DNA of 60,000 bases, from positions 78,883,884 to 78,943,883 of the forward strand of contig CM043944.1 in assembly GCA_014529385.2 (NCBI GenBank), written 5' to 3'. The notes under the pieces are model-generated. The model was not told the origin of the DNA and did no database searches. It worked only from the letters and a program-made list of their open reading frames with translations. The position numbers and the translations under genes are program-made. The stretch is from Adiantum capillus-veneris (taxonomy: Eukaryota; Streptophyta; Polypodiopsida; Polypodiales; Pteridaceae). Every line of letters starts with the position of its first letter. Within the stretch, counting starts at the first letter, position 1. Shown piece after piece: positions 1 through 10,608 of the stretch.

Positions 1-229
1 AGACTTGGTGTATGTATTTTGTAACATGCGACTTATGCATAAGCCAGCAAAGTTAGCCACACGTGCCACTGAAGAAAGCTTCAAACGCTTTCAAACACAC
101 GAAGCAATTAAATGAGCTCAACTCCGATGATGAAATGGATGGAACTTGGAAGATACTGATCCGGGATGTTCAGATGTCGAAGAAATTGATGACATGGTGC
201 TTGTGATTGAGGAGACGAATGAGCTATAA
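1..229 (+). pseudogene. hAT-type transposase, C-terminal end (fragment)
   Basis: In the frame starting at base 2 the translation opens with DLVYVFCNMRL and continues to a stop at 113-115. DLVYVxxNxRL is the motif near the C-terminal dimerisation region of plant hAT (Ac/Tam3-like) transposases, where most copies have VHYNLRL. Beyond the stop the same frame has two more stops (128, 131). It then runs through an acidic stretch (EDTDPG, DVEEID) to TAA at 227-229, which resembles the acidic tail of these proteins, so 113-131 may be decay inside the gene. The N-terminus, RNase-H-like core and left inverted repeat lie outside the window. It cuts and pastes DNA when intact; this copy looks dead. The call rests on one short motif. 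Confidence 0.5.
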
Positions 230-292
230 AGTTTGTACTATATTCTCAATTAATTTTGTTATGCGAAAGCTGTGTGGAGTTTATCTTCACAA

Positions 293-333
293 TCTCTCTC
301 TCTCTCTCTTCCTCTTCTTCTTCTTCTTCTTCT

Positions 334-370
<37 letters not shown>
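293..370. repeat. Composite (CT)n(TTC)n(CT)n microsatellite
   Basis: A pyrimidine tract of CT repeats, then TTC repeats, then CT repeats. Serine/leucine-rich and arginine/glutamate-rich reading frames over it are artefacts of the repeat. The rest of 230-577 holds nothing I recognise. Confidence 0.95.
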
Positions 371-373
<3 letters not shown>

Positions 374-577
374 GTCTCTCTTTCTCTCCATCTTCTTTCT
401 ATCATTGTCGAAAAGAGGGAGGGAGAGAGAATAAAACTTACACAATTGCAACAACATCCGACATGTTCATTTGTTCCAACAAATAGAGATTTACATATCA
501 AAAAGAGGTTTTAGTTACAAATCTTGAGATTTAAGGTACAAAAAGAGCTCATTATTGTTTGGGAGATTTAATTTAAA

Positions 578-1281
578 TCATGGGTTGGATCCCCTAAAAG
601 ATTTTGAATTGCCGAATGAATCACTTGGACGTGCATTGCCCATCTTCTCTTCAATTACAGGCCCATATCTTGCCTCGTACCATGCCAACTTTATTTCTAG
701 CTCTGCTATACGAGCGCGCAGCATGGCTGGGGTCTCTCCTTGACTTGCCAAATCCACACCTTGGGTTACGAGCTGCTCAATGACTGCGGTTTCTTGGGCA
801 AATATGTGTAACCTCTTTTGTGAGGAGGGTCTTCTTGATTGGCTTCCTGTACATGAATCTTCTCTGATGGGCGTCCTTTGCCAACGCCTCTTGTAGTGGG
901 ACAATCGTTCCAATCTACCTTGAGCTGCAATACATAATAACAATAGCATTGTAATTGCACAAAGTAATTTTCCACTTGATTATTATTTGGTAGCGATTTG
1001 TATACTTGGATAAATCTTGAAAGGATATTTCTCACGAGGACAGTATGTTGCAAATCTAAAACTTTCAAGGGAGCGGAAGCCTTAGAATTTCCACTAATTT
1101 GAAATAATGTATTGCGTACAAAATGATTTGGCGATAGGTGTCTGCATTGCCTGTAATTCAGTGGCTCCCCTTGAAGTTCTGCTTCGTCCTCTTGGGATGC
1201 ATCCAAAGCGTTAACATCTTCTTGAGCCACCCGAATCTCTTCCTCTTTGTAAATTTGTTGTTCCAATGCACGATTAAGCAA
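578..1281 (-). pseudogene. Unrecognised reading frame, possible transposon-associated protein
   Basis: Two overlapping minus-strand frames (766-1281 and 578-949) cover this interval and could be one protein broken by a frameshift or joined across an intron. Near 934-945 the minus strand reads TATTGCAG followed by CTCAAG, a plausible 3' splice site. The downstream frame ends with a charged heptad-like stretch (RIAELEIKLAWYEARYGPV), a likely coiled coil, and a Gln/Ser/Arg-rich segment before it. The layout of a basic patch then a coiled coil is reminiscent of the C-termini of plant En/Spm-associated (Ptta-type) proteins, but no diagnostic motif supports that. I do not recognise the family. Confidence 0.25.
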
Positions 1282-1899
1282 AGGATCATTAGGGTGCTAA
1301 GTTTAGAGGATTTCGGTGATCCAACTTGAAATACTATAAAACCCTAACTTGAAGAACTTTAAAGACGTAACTGCAAATACAATTAAAGATCTAGTTTGAG
1401 ATATCACCACGCATTGCACACCATTAATGGCAAAAAATATTGTTACTGGTCTAATCATCAACACTCCTCAAGCTAGATTCGATTACAACATGATAGCCAA
1501 CATTATGGGCTCCATCCAACAAAGGCTTAAATCCCATACTTTAGGCCTATCTAAGGGTTTGGAGAATTTTCCACTAGCAAGATGTTTGTTTACATTTTGT
1601 AAAAAATTGCGCTTGAGAACCTCAGAGGGCTCTGGAATAGACACAACCAAGCATTTAAGAATACGTGAGAGACTATATATGTCAGATTCTTTGGTGAAAA
1701 GAGGAGGATTGGTGCTTATATTTCAGGGGTAGTCCATGGATAATCTCGCTCGAATTGAGCTCTAGTTTGAGGGTTGAGATTTGCCAGCTTGGGAAATGTT
1801 CCCAAAGTGTTTGATGGTTTACTTTGTCCCCAGTCCGTGATCCGAGCATACACTCCTTGCTCGCCAAAATGTAGTAGAATATTCTAGTGTGTAGATCGT
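1282..1899. other. Unassigned stretch
   Basis: The longest open frame (1427-1732, plus, 101 residues) shows no domain I know, and there are no terminal repeats. It may be the decayed 5' part of the LINE that becomes recognisable near 1900, but I see no endonuclease motif to prove it. Confidence 0.4.
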
Positions 1900-2399
1900 T
1901 TTGTGAATGAAATCATGACTATGCACAATTTTCATCGTTTGCAGTACTGTCAAAAGATCATTGTCACAAACATAAGTGAACGTGCTGGAGAAGGTCTTTA
2001 TCGAGGATGAATGCTCAATTGCACTTCATTTGTTAGGTAGGGAGAAGTCCCCAGGATGGGATGGTTTGACGAGTGAGTTCTTCATAGAGTTTTGAGAGGA
2101 TCTAAAGGTCCCTATTATACGCATGGTCAATCAAGCCATGGTTGAAGTATTTCTTGATACAAGCATTAAAAAGGCTCTTATTAAACCTATTCCAAAGCAA
2201 GTTTGTTTCTCCCAAGTATAACATTGGTGGCCCATAACAATGATCATGGCATCTTATAAAATAATTGCCAAAGCTATCACCCTTAGGCTCTCTCCCCTCT
2301 TGGATAAAGCTATCAACCCTCACAAACATGGATTTATCAAAGGAAGGTCAATATATGACAACATTCTAGAAGCAATGGTCGGCATCAAGTATGCTAACT
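1900..2399 (+). pseudogene. L1-type LINE ORF2, reverse transcriptase block 1 (fingers)
   Basis: Across frames the translation shows the start of a plant L1 reverse transcriptase: EKSPGWDGLTSEFF (the KSPGxDG box), KKALIKPIPK (the LIPK box), then ASYKIIAKAITLRLSPLLDKA and FIKGRSIYDNILEAM. This order and spacing is that of plant non-LTR ORF2 proteins, which prime reverse transcription on nicked chromosomal DNA. Several stops and shifts (for example in WWPITMIM, normally WRPISL) show it is dead. The block ends abruptly after IKYAN at about 2399. The next expected residues (NQECVLLQLDLEKAY) occur 13.66 kb downstream at 16060, so the LINE was split by an insertion. The 5' limit at about 1900 is where homology becomes visible. 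Confidence 0.85.
2392..2399 (+). repeat. 8-bp target-site duplication, left copy
   Basis: TGCTAACT here is repeated exactly at 16060-16067. Joining the LINE through a single copy restores an unbroken LINE protein, which is why I read the pair as a TSD rather than chance. Confidence 0.65.
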
Positions 2400-5390
2400 C
2401 CCGGGGGATTCACCATGGAAAACTTATCGCACCACGTAAGTGCATGGGAGGGGGGTTTTTTTACAAGTTACATAAGCGTATAAGTTAGGGGTAGGCCCCC
2501 AATAATTTATCTCCCAAGCTTAAAAATAAGGGAGGTGGTATCATATTTAGGGGGGAGGGGGGGACCTGATCCAGGTTGATTACTTGTAACGATTGGTCAC
2601 CAATGTGCACTAGAACTTGGATGAATTTTGCGGACGTTTTTTATCAGGTCACACATCAAATTTTGCATCAAGCTGATCATACATAAGGGTTAATTTACAC
2701 TAGCTTTGAATAGGTAGAATTGGACGAGTAGCCACAGTGCAAGCTGACCGAGCACATAGTTTGAAAGTCAAACTAAGACACATTGAGGGTACATCTAGTT
2801 ATCAACAGAAGTGGTTCCTTAGTATGTTGGTGCTGCCAAATACTGTCTACCCACGGAGAAGCCAGGTGCAGGTATATGAAACTAAGTAGGATGATGGTGG
2901 AAGGCTTAAGCATGTGCTAGAAGCAGATTGCAACATGTGAAATTGAGATGTGTATGCCAAATGAGGCATTTAATGGGTCAAATATGGTTCAGAAGCTTTG
3001 CCAGTCGCGATGCCTGAAGGTGCCAGTCGTGATGCCTGAAGGTGCCATGATGTACGTAGAATGCTTTGTTTGGTCACCAGTTCGGGGTTTTTATGTATTT
3101 GGGTTCAAGAACATTGTAGCTCGACGATCGAGAGTTAGTGAAGAGGAGTCTACTATGTGACCATCTCATCGACTAATTATCCAAGAGATCAAGGCTGGAG
3201 TTTGGAGTAGGCAGTAACGTGTGAAATGAAGTAAAACGGAAATTTTTAAAGGGGAGCTCATGCTGGTATCACAAGGCATGGGAAAGTAGGCCACAGAGGG
3301 ATTTTTTTACTAAAGTAAAGCTTGGAGTTAGCATACAAAAAAAACAAGCACTTGCATCACAAGAACTTCATGACACGTTAGGTATATCCTATAATCAACA
3401 CATTACAAGTGTTCCGCTTTCCATGTGTGCTCCTTTTATAAAATCCTAGCGCTAGATTGGAATATAAGTGTTCAAAAAAACCTAGATTTAGTGTAATCCC
3501 ACCTACAAATTTTGAGATTTACCTCAAACTTGAAGGTGAGGAAACCTATGAAATTTAGCTTTTCACTAATATTTCTCATACAGAGGTTTCTCAAGTGTTT
3601 GCAAAAAAGATTTTTCGAGCAATGGCTGGAAGTAGTATGGCCTTCAGGTGGCAAAAAATCCCGCATGCGGGGAGCTTGATAAATTTTGAGCCTCTGCCTA
3701 AAGGCTTACAAATGCTGGCGCCCAGATTACGTCGTGTCCAAACTTAACCCTAGGAATCCGTCTCCTCCGTCACACGGCCCTCTCCTACAATCAACCTGCA
3801 GATTCTGTGTTAGTGTAGCCAGATCTGCCCCTCGTCTTTGTTTTGCCCTAGACGTAGGGAATAACCTAGCTCTCCTTTGGAGCTATCGCAGTCAGTCTCC
3901 TTCCAGTCCACATGTGTGTTGGCGACAACGACGACATCACGGGCGAAGGAAGGGTGCTCAGAGATCTGCTAGCCCTTGTCGCTACCCCTTCGCCTGTCAC
4001 TATCGCGTTGAATGGAGCCGCACCTGGCTGTTTGTGCATTGAGGATAGCAACCTCGATCGAGGCTCCCATGGAGGTGACGCCCGTACACCTGGCTGGCCT
4101 GCCCATCTGCGTGCCCCTTCTACTTGGAGTGGACGCAAGATTTGCTATTGGGGTGTGTCATATGCATGGGAGAGGCTGACGGTGTGATTGGAAACTCCTT
4201 CGACGCTCTTTGGCAGTGAGGAGAAAATTATATCCAAGCTTGGAGATTCTCAAGTCTCTGTAACAAAGCACAATACCTACCACTAAGTATCTGAATTTGC
4301 TCTATGTATTTTTTGTTTTCTTGATTTCTTTGCATAAACAAGCAAGCTAATTAATTGATTTTTGATTTTCATCTGAAGGCAGAACTCTCCATGGTATCAT
4401 CTCTCAATGGTAAGCGCTTAGGCTTTGGGAGTTTCAAAGTTAACTGTTAATATGGGAGAGGCAACGTGAGGGCCATGCTTGATGTGATCTATACATACGG
4501 AGATTTATTATTTTGTAACCAACTAACCTCATGGGATAAGTGTTGTTTTGTTGTTATGCATGGACCTAGCTAGATAGAATTGTACTCTCTTCAGTGCAAT
4601 CAACAATGATCTAAGCCTTACATTCTATTCCTTGACAAGTATCAGCATTTAAGAGCTTTATCAGTTTGTATGTCTTGTTTGAAATAAGATTGAGTTTATA
4701 AATGTGGGACTGTTGTAATGGTTGTTATTTGAAGCATCAGAATTGACTCCAAGATTTAACTTTTATGAAATCAAGTTTGTTGCAAGGTCTTGTCTATCTT
4801 TTTTTCTACAGGAGGAAATTTATAAATAGTAGGTTAAGGTCTCCATATGGTAGTGTGCACATTCCAAGATTTAAGTGGTTTAGTGGAGATCTCTGCAAGG
4901 GAATGTCTTTGAAGGTTTTTTTTTGGGAGACAAAGTAACCATGTGGTGTTAGTTTGATTGGGGCTGAATATTATGTTGTAAGTTGAGTTTTGTAATGTAA
5001 TACAGCTATTCGTAGATTTGGGAAAGGTTGTCTAGGTTTCTCATCTGGATGTGTGTTGGTTGGATCAGTAGAGATAATGACAAGGGAAGAGGGGCTTGTT
5101 CTACAGTTAGTACTTTGCTGTATTTTGCAAGAATCAAGTGGGTAGAAAAAGGAGGGTGTTTTTGGGTATGAAATTGTTGCATGGCAGTATGGTAGACTTA
5201 ATTTTCTACATGGGAATGTGCATCTCATTTCAATTAGAATGTCAATGCAATTACTACTTTTATTTATTTTTCCAAGCAACCTGATCAAAAGTGGAGATAT
5301 GGGTATGATCACTCACAATGTAGATTTAAGATGGAGTTGTACGAAAGGTCTTTCAGTCCATTTTTGCAAGATGATCATCCACCATCCCAA

Positions 5391-5505
5391 CAAGATGGAC
5401 TCGGGTAAACAGTATCTATCATTTTAATAGCTCATGATGCATTTGTATCCCTGCAAGATGGAGTTAGGTAAATAGTATCTATCGTTTTAGTAGCTTATGA
5501 CGACT
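5391..5505. repeat. Tandem duplication, period about 63 bp
   Basis: The segment starting CAAGATGGACTCGGGTAAAC at 5391 is repeated in diverged form at 5454 (CAAGATGGAGTTAGGTAAAT). Both copies continue into AGTATCTATC, then TTTTAATAGCTCATGA or TTTTAGTAGCTTATGA. Confidence 0.75.
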
Positions 5506-5534
5506 TTAACCTTGTGAGAAGGAAATATATTATT

Positions 5535-5830
5535 CTTTACAGGTAATTTTTTTTCCACATGGGACAAATGAAGTGGTAATATAGAGATTCTCTAATCAAG
5601 AAATTAGCAACGTATGGGTTTTTCTAATCCTGTCAAACGAAAATGTATTTTTCTATATAGGTAACTTTTTCTTTCCACATGAGACAAATGGATGCTTAAT
5701 TTTCTATAGAGGAATTTGTTTTTCCCATATGGAGTAAGTCAAGGCCCAATTTTTTCCCATATGGAAGTATAGAAGGCTCAATTTTCTCTTATGTAATTTT
5801 TTTCTTAAATGGAATAAAGAGATTTTCTAG
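5535..5830. repeat. Degenerate AT-rich repeats around TTTTTCCCATATGGA
   Basis: At least five diverged units built on a T-run followed by CC(A/C)(C/T)ATGGGA or CCCATATGGA, with AATTTTCT between them, follow one another (TTTTCCACATGGGACAAATG, TTTCCACATGAGACAAATGG, TTTTCCCATATGGAGTAAG, TTTTCCCATATGGAAGTATA, TTTCTTAAATGGAATAAAG). Period is irregular, about 50-110 bp. Confidence 0.5.
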
Positions 5831-6726
5831 TGTCTTTTCTAGATGGGGATAGTTCTTTTATATGGAAAAAATGTTGAAATAATAGTTACATGTAGGGAAC
5901 TTCAACAGGGGATATGTCATGAAGTTCTTGTGCATGCATGGAGGTGGCATAGCATTGCAATTTGATGGCAAGGAAGCCACTAGTTGCGGGGGAGAAGGGT
6001 CCATCTGGAGGGCGATCAAGCGACAGGTTGCATAGGGAGGCTGCCAAGGATCGATAGGGTAGGGGTTGTTGGACGACCTCGACCAGGAGGGCGATACCAA
6101 GGGAGGCAAACAGAGGAGCCCGACAAGGAGCAAAAAGGGGGTGTGACTTGTTGGTGGACTTTAGAGAGGAGCAAGGGGAGGCCGTAAACCAAAGTAGGCC
6201 AAGTGCTACAGATTGGAGCCGCCATCACAGGATAGGGAGCCACCAAAGGTTGGAGGTGGCCAGGGCTAGTGGCCAAAGAGAGAGAGGGTCTCATCAGAAT
6301 AGAAGAAGGAGGAGTGCATGAGGAGGCCCACCATCTGCAATATAGGGTGGTGAGAGCCCGAGCAAAGGCCACGGGGAGGGAGCTTTCAGAGATGCAAGAA
6401 TGGCCTGAGGAGGTCAAGAGGTGCAGAGAGTAGTGGGATACATGTGCTATGGACTGGGGACCACCAGAGGGATAAAAAGCCATGCTAGCAAGGCCAATTG
6501 GAAGCGTCGAGAAGGTGAATGGTTGCAAAGAGCAAGGCCGTAAGGGCATTTGATATGGGATTGTTGAAGCTCCCATAATGCGAAATGAAGGATTGTCTGT
6601 TGTAACTTCCAACAACAAGATGAGTTTGCCAAAGCCAAGGAACGAGAGGCCCATTGCAAAGTCTATTAATTAAATCCAATTGTATTGAAATTATGATTTT
6701 TATGTTTTTTGAGTGAATATTCAACA

Positions 6727-6729
<3 letters not shown>

Positions 6730-6802
<73 letters not shown>
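6730..6802. repeat. (CT)n microsatellite, about 73 bp
   Basis: A pure CT array about 30 bp left of the nested LTR element. Confidence 0.97.
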
Positions 6803-6804
<2 letters not shown>

Positions 6805-6826
6805 GCTCTCATGTCCATAAGTATTG

Positions 6827-6831
6827 TGTAT
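6827..6831 (+). repeat. TSD TGTAT of the gag-protease element, left copy
   Basis: Matches 15384-15388 exactly, directly outside the right LTR. Confidence 0.85.
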
Positions 6832-7401
6832 TGTTAACCCTAACGCACATTCCTATCACCTACAACGGACGTTGTATTATTTATTTGGTAGATTCAGGTA
6901 TCGGGCTTGTCGGTCCAATAGGAAAAGGATAAGAGTGATCGCCGATGAGAGGCGCACTCTAACTGGAACATTCAAGGGATTAGTTGGCTAAGCATGGACG
7001 CCCAAGTGTGAATGGGGCGACCTCATATAAAAGTCAACTAAATCTAAAATTCACTCATTCTCTCATTTGTGCAATTGAAGAGTGCTCTTGCTCCATCTCC
7101 ATCTTCTTCTTCTTCATCTCCTTGTGTGTGTGTGTATGCATGAGAGAGAGAGAGAGAGAGTGTACGATCGAGCATTGTGGTGGCACGACGGTGGCGAGGC
7201 GGTTGAGCGTGGCATAGCAGCGTCTCCCTCTTCTTCACAACCAGGAATCCCCCATGACAGCAAGTATAGAGTGGTGAGTGACACACCATCGCCATCTTTG
7301 AACTTACTAGTTTAGGCTTGTTGTGTGTTTGGAGCCATTTGTGGCTCACACACAGTGTATCGGCAAGTTCCTTGCATTGACACGTGCAACAGACGCGCAT
7401 A
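6832..7401 (+). repeat. Left (5') LTR, 570 bp
   Basis: Begins TGTTAACCC and aligns along its length with 14751-15383. The right copy ends GCGCACA; here the end reads GCGCATA, so the terminal CA has decayed to TA. It contains (TG)6 at 7123-7134 and (GA)n at 7141-7160; the TG tract is much longer in the right LTR. A TATATAA-like box (CATATAAAAG, 7023-7032) is a plausible promoter TATA element. Confidence 0.9.
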
Positions 7402-7405
7402 TTTT

Positions 7406-7423
7406 TGGCGCCGTTGCCGGGGA
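7406..7423 (+). other. Primer-binding site, tRNA-Asp type
   Basis: TGGCGCCGTTGCCGGGGA is complementary to the 3' end of plant tRNA-Asp, as in Athila/Tat elements. It sits 4 bp inside the left LTR. It primes minus-strand DNA synthesis. Confidence 0.9.
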
Positions 7424-8116
7424 ATGCCATACACTAAGCTTGAATGGCACTCTGTGCTTCTTTTGTGGTGCAATTTCAATTGTAGAAAAGGTAGGGAAGG
7501 AAGGTGTGTGTGTTGAAGAAGAAGGATTTTGTGTTGCTATTATGTATTTCTTTGTTAATGAAGTTTTGAAAGGTTACTGTGTTTTCATAAGGTCTTAGTA
7601 TTAAGGTTGTTAGTTCTGTGTAATGTAATGTACAGTAAGTAGGAAGTAGATCTGTGAGAGCTAATAAAGTGTGTTAGTGTGTAACAGTAGGTGTATTACT
7701 TGTAAGTAGGTAGATAGAGTGTGTGTGTGCTTGCGCGCAGGCCACGGCGACCTTATCCCAAAAAAAAAAAAAAAAAAAAAAAAAAAAGGTAGGACCGGGA
7801 TCGGGAATATCTCCCAGACCCAAGCCCAAGCTCACGCTCCGGCTCAGGCCTCAGTCACCCTTTAAAATTACGTATTTTAGCTTCACACGTAGCTAAAAAA
7901 TCGACTTTTTTGAGGACCAATGGAGCTTCAGGTGACCAAACGTTGTGTTGTAAAACTGAGTGATACGCTCGTTTTGAGCTATCACACACTTTAATCAAAA
8001 AACCGATCATTAAAAAACATTAAAAACATAAAAAAAAGAGTGAAAACAGACGCCTAAAAAAGTAAGAGGTTAACCTTCGAGGTTATTCGCCGACGCTTGT
8101 AGGGTGCCAAAGGCAC
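7424..8116 (+). other. Untranslated leader with a 28-base poly(A)
   Basis: About 690 bp between the primer-binding site and the first Gag codon. No long frame. A run of 28 A (7760-7787) is followed by a pyrimidine/purine-mixed GC-rich stretch (7788-7860) that could fold into the packaging signal; this last point is inference. Confidence 0.6.
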
Positions 8117-9634
8117 ATGCATCTGCGCTCTGGTCGTGTGCTAGAGACGAAGCAACTAGAGAGAATTTTGACTTACGCGAGTTCTCAATATCCACCTACC
8201 TTAGGTTCCGGGCCCTCGACGAGGACCCAAGGTAGTACAAACCAAGACCCAAACATAGCGGTTAGTGACTCTTCCTATGACTACGACGTCATGGGGGGTT
8301 TCCCAATGCCTAATCCTGATAGCTCAAGCCAAGACATGCATGCCATGGGCCCGCGGCCTGGGCTGAGCGTGCTTAGCCGCTTGAAGGAAACCTTTAGTAG
8401 AGCCACTCGCTCCGAACATGGAGCTAATGATGTAAATGAGGGGGGTGGGGAAGTAAATTCTCCATTCAACGTAGACCCTATGCCCTTAGAGAACGTGCAC
8501 GTGAATACTTCATTCACTGCACCTCTTGACTCTTCAGAGCTATTCCCCTCTGAGGTCATATTACCCGATGGTAGAAGCCTTGCAGAAGTGCAAGAGGTTG
8601 AGCGATATATCATTACGGCTAGGGAAAAGGAAGTCAAGAGCTTACGCAAGGCGGAGCAACGAAGAGAGTTAAAAGCGAAAGCCCCTATGTCAATATCCTT
8701 GCTAAGAGATCAATCGAGTGCTCTTGAATTAGCGACCACTAAGGGCCAACCCCTAGAAAGCAACATTGCATCTAGCTCAAAGGGCACCCCTAGCACCTCA
8801 ATCCTAGATGGAGCGTTCTTAAATGAAAACTGGGAGTACGAACTACAAACGAAAACTCTAACCGACTTATACACAGGTCACACCTATCAATTGAGTTGGT
8901 TAGATGTCCTACAATCCACAATGGGTGCTACTAGCGTGGAGGATCAACAACAAAGAGTTTGTGAGGTCATCCACAGGGTCATTGAGTTAGAGAGACAGAA
9001 CAAAGGGATCAACATGCCTTCAACGGGTCTCATGAGATTCTTGGATACAAGAAAGGCTAAACAACCGACCTTATCGCAAATGGAGACTCCCTCGGTAAGT
9101 CCGATGGATCCTCCATATGTTGTTTCTCCAGGCGTCTCAGTGAAATCTGAGCCCACAAGTGATAGCTTTACCTTTCCAAGTCTAGCTCATCTTTCCCTTG
9201 ATGACACCACGGCTACCATGCCTACCCCAATGATGGGCATACCAACAAACATGCCATGGACCTCATTTGTTAGTAAACCACCGCTACATGGTAGCTCAAT
9301 GCCTGCAACAGTACCTACAAGTGTGTATCAATCATATGCACCTATGGGTCATCGCACTCATGTAGTCCCTACCCCTCCATTTGTTTCAACTATCTATGCT
9401 CCACAACCACAACACCCAAGCTCTTATTTCCATGGGACTATACCGGCTAGCATTAGCATGTCACATCCGACGTCTGTTATGCCTAGGGCCACACATATGA
9501 ACTATGGACCACCACATGGCACAACATCGTACCCAACGTGGAACCCAAGGGCTTTCTATGCGCCAAGCCCAATGCCAATACCTACTCCACATGTAGTCTC
9601 TGGAGCGCCTTCACCACAGTGCCTACTCACTTAG
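8117..9634 (+). CDS. gag: Gag N-terminal part, Ser/Pro/Met-rich (505 aa)
   Basis: An open frame of 505 residues starting MHLRSGRVLE; an LRSGR-type basic start is common in plant gypsy Gag proteins. The first 200 residues are mixed charged with a short helical segment (EVQEVERYIITAREKEVKSL, about 155-174). Residues about 330-505 are rich in Pro, Ser, Thr, Met and Tyr, low-complexity and probably disordered. The frame ends at TAG, but Gag continues in another frame from about 9637 (GDLATFA, then SIAESMRN), so a frameshift near 9630 and a TAA at 9655-9657 separate this from the capsid domain. As Gag it would build virus-like particles in the cytoplasm. The start is chosen because it is the first ATG after the leader. 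Confidence 0.75.
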   Translation: MHLRSGRVLETKQLERILTYASSQYPPTLGSGPSTRTQGSTNQDPNIAVSDSSYDYDVMGGFPMPNPDSSSQDMHAMGPRPGLSVLSRLKETFSRATRSEHGANDVNEGGGEVNSPFNVDPMPLENVHVNTSFTAPLDSSELFPSEVILPDGRSLAEVQEVERYIITAREKEVKSLRKAEQRRELKAKAPMSISLLRDQSSALELATTKGQPLESNIASSSKGTPSTSILDGAFLNENWEYELQTKTLTDLYTGHTYQLSWLDVLQSTMGATSVEDQQQRVCEVIHRVIELERQNKGINMPSTGLMRFLDTRKAKQPTLSQMETPSVSPMDPPYVVSPGVSVKSEPTSDSFTFPSLAHLSLDDTTATMPTPMMGIPTNMPWTSFVSKPPLHGSSMPATVPTSVYQSYAPMGHRTHVVPTPPFVSTIYAPQPQHPSSYFHGTIPASISMSHPTSVMPRATHMNYGPPHGTTSYPTWNPRAFYAPSPMPIPTPHVVSGAPSPQCLLT

Positions 9635-9684
9635 GTGACTTGGCAACATTTGCTTAAGCTATCGGTCGATCTATTGCTGAGAGT

Positions 9685-10608
9685 ATGCGTAACACGCCTG
9701 ATAGAGAGCCTAGAAGTAAGGCAGTACAAATAGCCAAGCTCACACAAAAATTTAGTGGAGACGGGGATGTGAGAAATCATATCAAAGTGTTTGAACAAAT
9801 ATGTGATTCTCTAGGAGAACACAATGACCTGCATAAGAGTAATGCTTTAAGCCTAACCTTAAGTGGGAAGGCAGGGGATTGGTATAGAACCCTAAGGGTG
9901 GAAGAAAAAACGATTTACTCTCCTCTTAAGAGACTGTTCTTGAAAGAATACATACGAGAGGGAGTGCTTTGGGGTGTAGCCTCTCAGCTCCAAAAAGCCC
10001 AACGAGAGGAAGGAGAGTCGGTGAGAGACTTTATTAGTCGACTTAAGCATTTGAATTCTCGTTGTAATCCAAATGAGTGCTTCAATAATAATCAATTTCT
10101 TGATAGATTCATTAGGGGATTACGACATGAGGATATCTACAATGGCCTAGTCATTAGAGGTATCACCACTTGGGAAGCAGTCACCACCAATGCGATCCAA
10201 TTGGAGGATAATTTAATCATTCAAGGAGAAAGAGTTTATGTTGAGCCTAAATCTATTATCTCGCAAGCATCAGGGCATCAGCCAATGACCCTAAAGCCTA
10301 TTGCTAAGGAGCCAAAGATATCTGAGATGACTTTAGCAGATCTCACCAAGGCTATTCAAGAGAGTCTTAGAGACAATCGTGCTCCACAAAACAATCATAT
10401 GTATCCAAGAAGGGAGCAACAATGGCGCTCAGTATGCTATGGACCGCATAGTACCGGTGAATGCCCTACTTTTAGAGTAAAATTAAATGGGAATTGCAAT
10501 GCATTTGGAAGGTATGGTCATCAAGCTAAGGATTGCATAGTATTTAAGCACGTGATGGCCAATAGATCAACCTTAGCATGGACAGAGACACCTCGAGTGC
10601 CTCATTGA
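9685..10608 (+). CDS. gag: Gag capsid domain (retrotransposon gag family)
   Basis: The 307-residue frame matches the retrotransposon Gag family: FSGDGDVRNHIKVFEQICDS, then GKAGDWYRTL, then GESVRDFISRLKHLNSRC and FIRGLRHEDIYN. This is the capsid-forming region. Near its end are two imperfect zinc-knuckle-like stretches: a CYGPHSTGECP segment, and CNAFGRYGHQAKDC, which has Phe where the second Cys of CX2CX4HX4C should be. The true domain begins slightly upstream, in the open frame from 9658. Its end overlaps the next frame (10578-12617) by 31 bases, which requires a -1 shift or marks a mutation. Confidence 0.85.
   Translation: MRNTPDREPRSKAVQIAKLTQKFSGDGDVRNHIKVFEQICDSLGEHNDLHKSNALSLTLSGKAGDWYRTLRVEEKTIYSPLKRLFLKEYIREGVLWGVASQLQKAQREEGESVRDFISRLKHLNSRCNPNECFNNNQFLDRFIRGLRHEDIYNGLVIRGITTWEAVTTNAIQLEDNLIIQGERVYVEPKSIISQASGHQPMTLKPIAKEPKISEMTLADLTKAIQESLRDNRAPQNNHMYPRREQQWRSVCYGPHSTGECPTFRVKLNGNCNAFGRYGHQAKDCIVFKHVMANRSTLAWTETPRVPH

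Larger units (their letters stand above)
2415..6729. other. Left interior of the candidate TIR element, no recognisable gene
   Basis: About 4.3 kb with only short scattered open frames (for example 2948-3160 plus, 3686-4042 plus, 4971-5312 minus, 6016-6654 minus), none with a motif I know. 3690-4190 is relatively GC-rich and coding-like in composition and could be captured plant DNA, but I cannot name it. The stretch 5170-5850 is AT-rich with degenerate repeats, described separately. Confidence 0.5.

Noticed and set aside
259-514. Overlapping Ser/Leu-rich and Arg/Glu-rich reading frames
   Set aside because: They are translations of the CT/TTC microsatellite in different frames. The same applies to frames at 7044-7430, 14953-15237, 24561-24928, 50637-51196 and 54873-55166.
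1427-1732. 101-residue frame as an upstream LINE domain
   Set aside because: No endonuclease or nucleic-acid-binding motif is visible, so I left it unassigned.
4971-6654. Several 70-210-residue open frames that could be host genes
   Set aside because: No domain, no splice structure and overlap on both strands; most likely chance frames in non-coding DNA.
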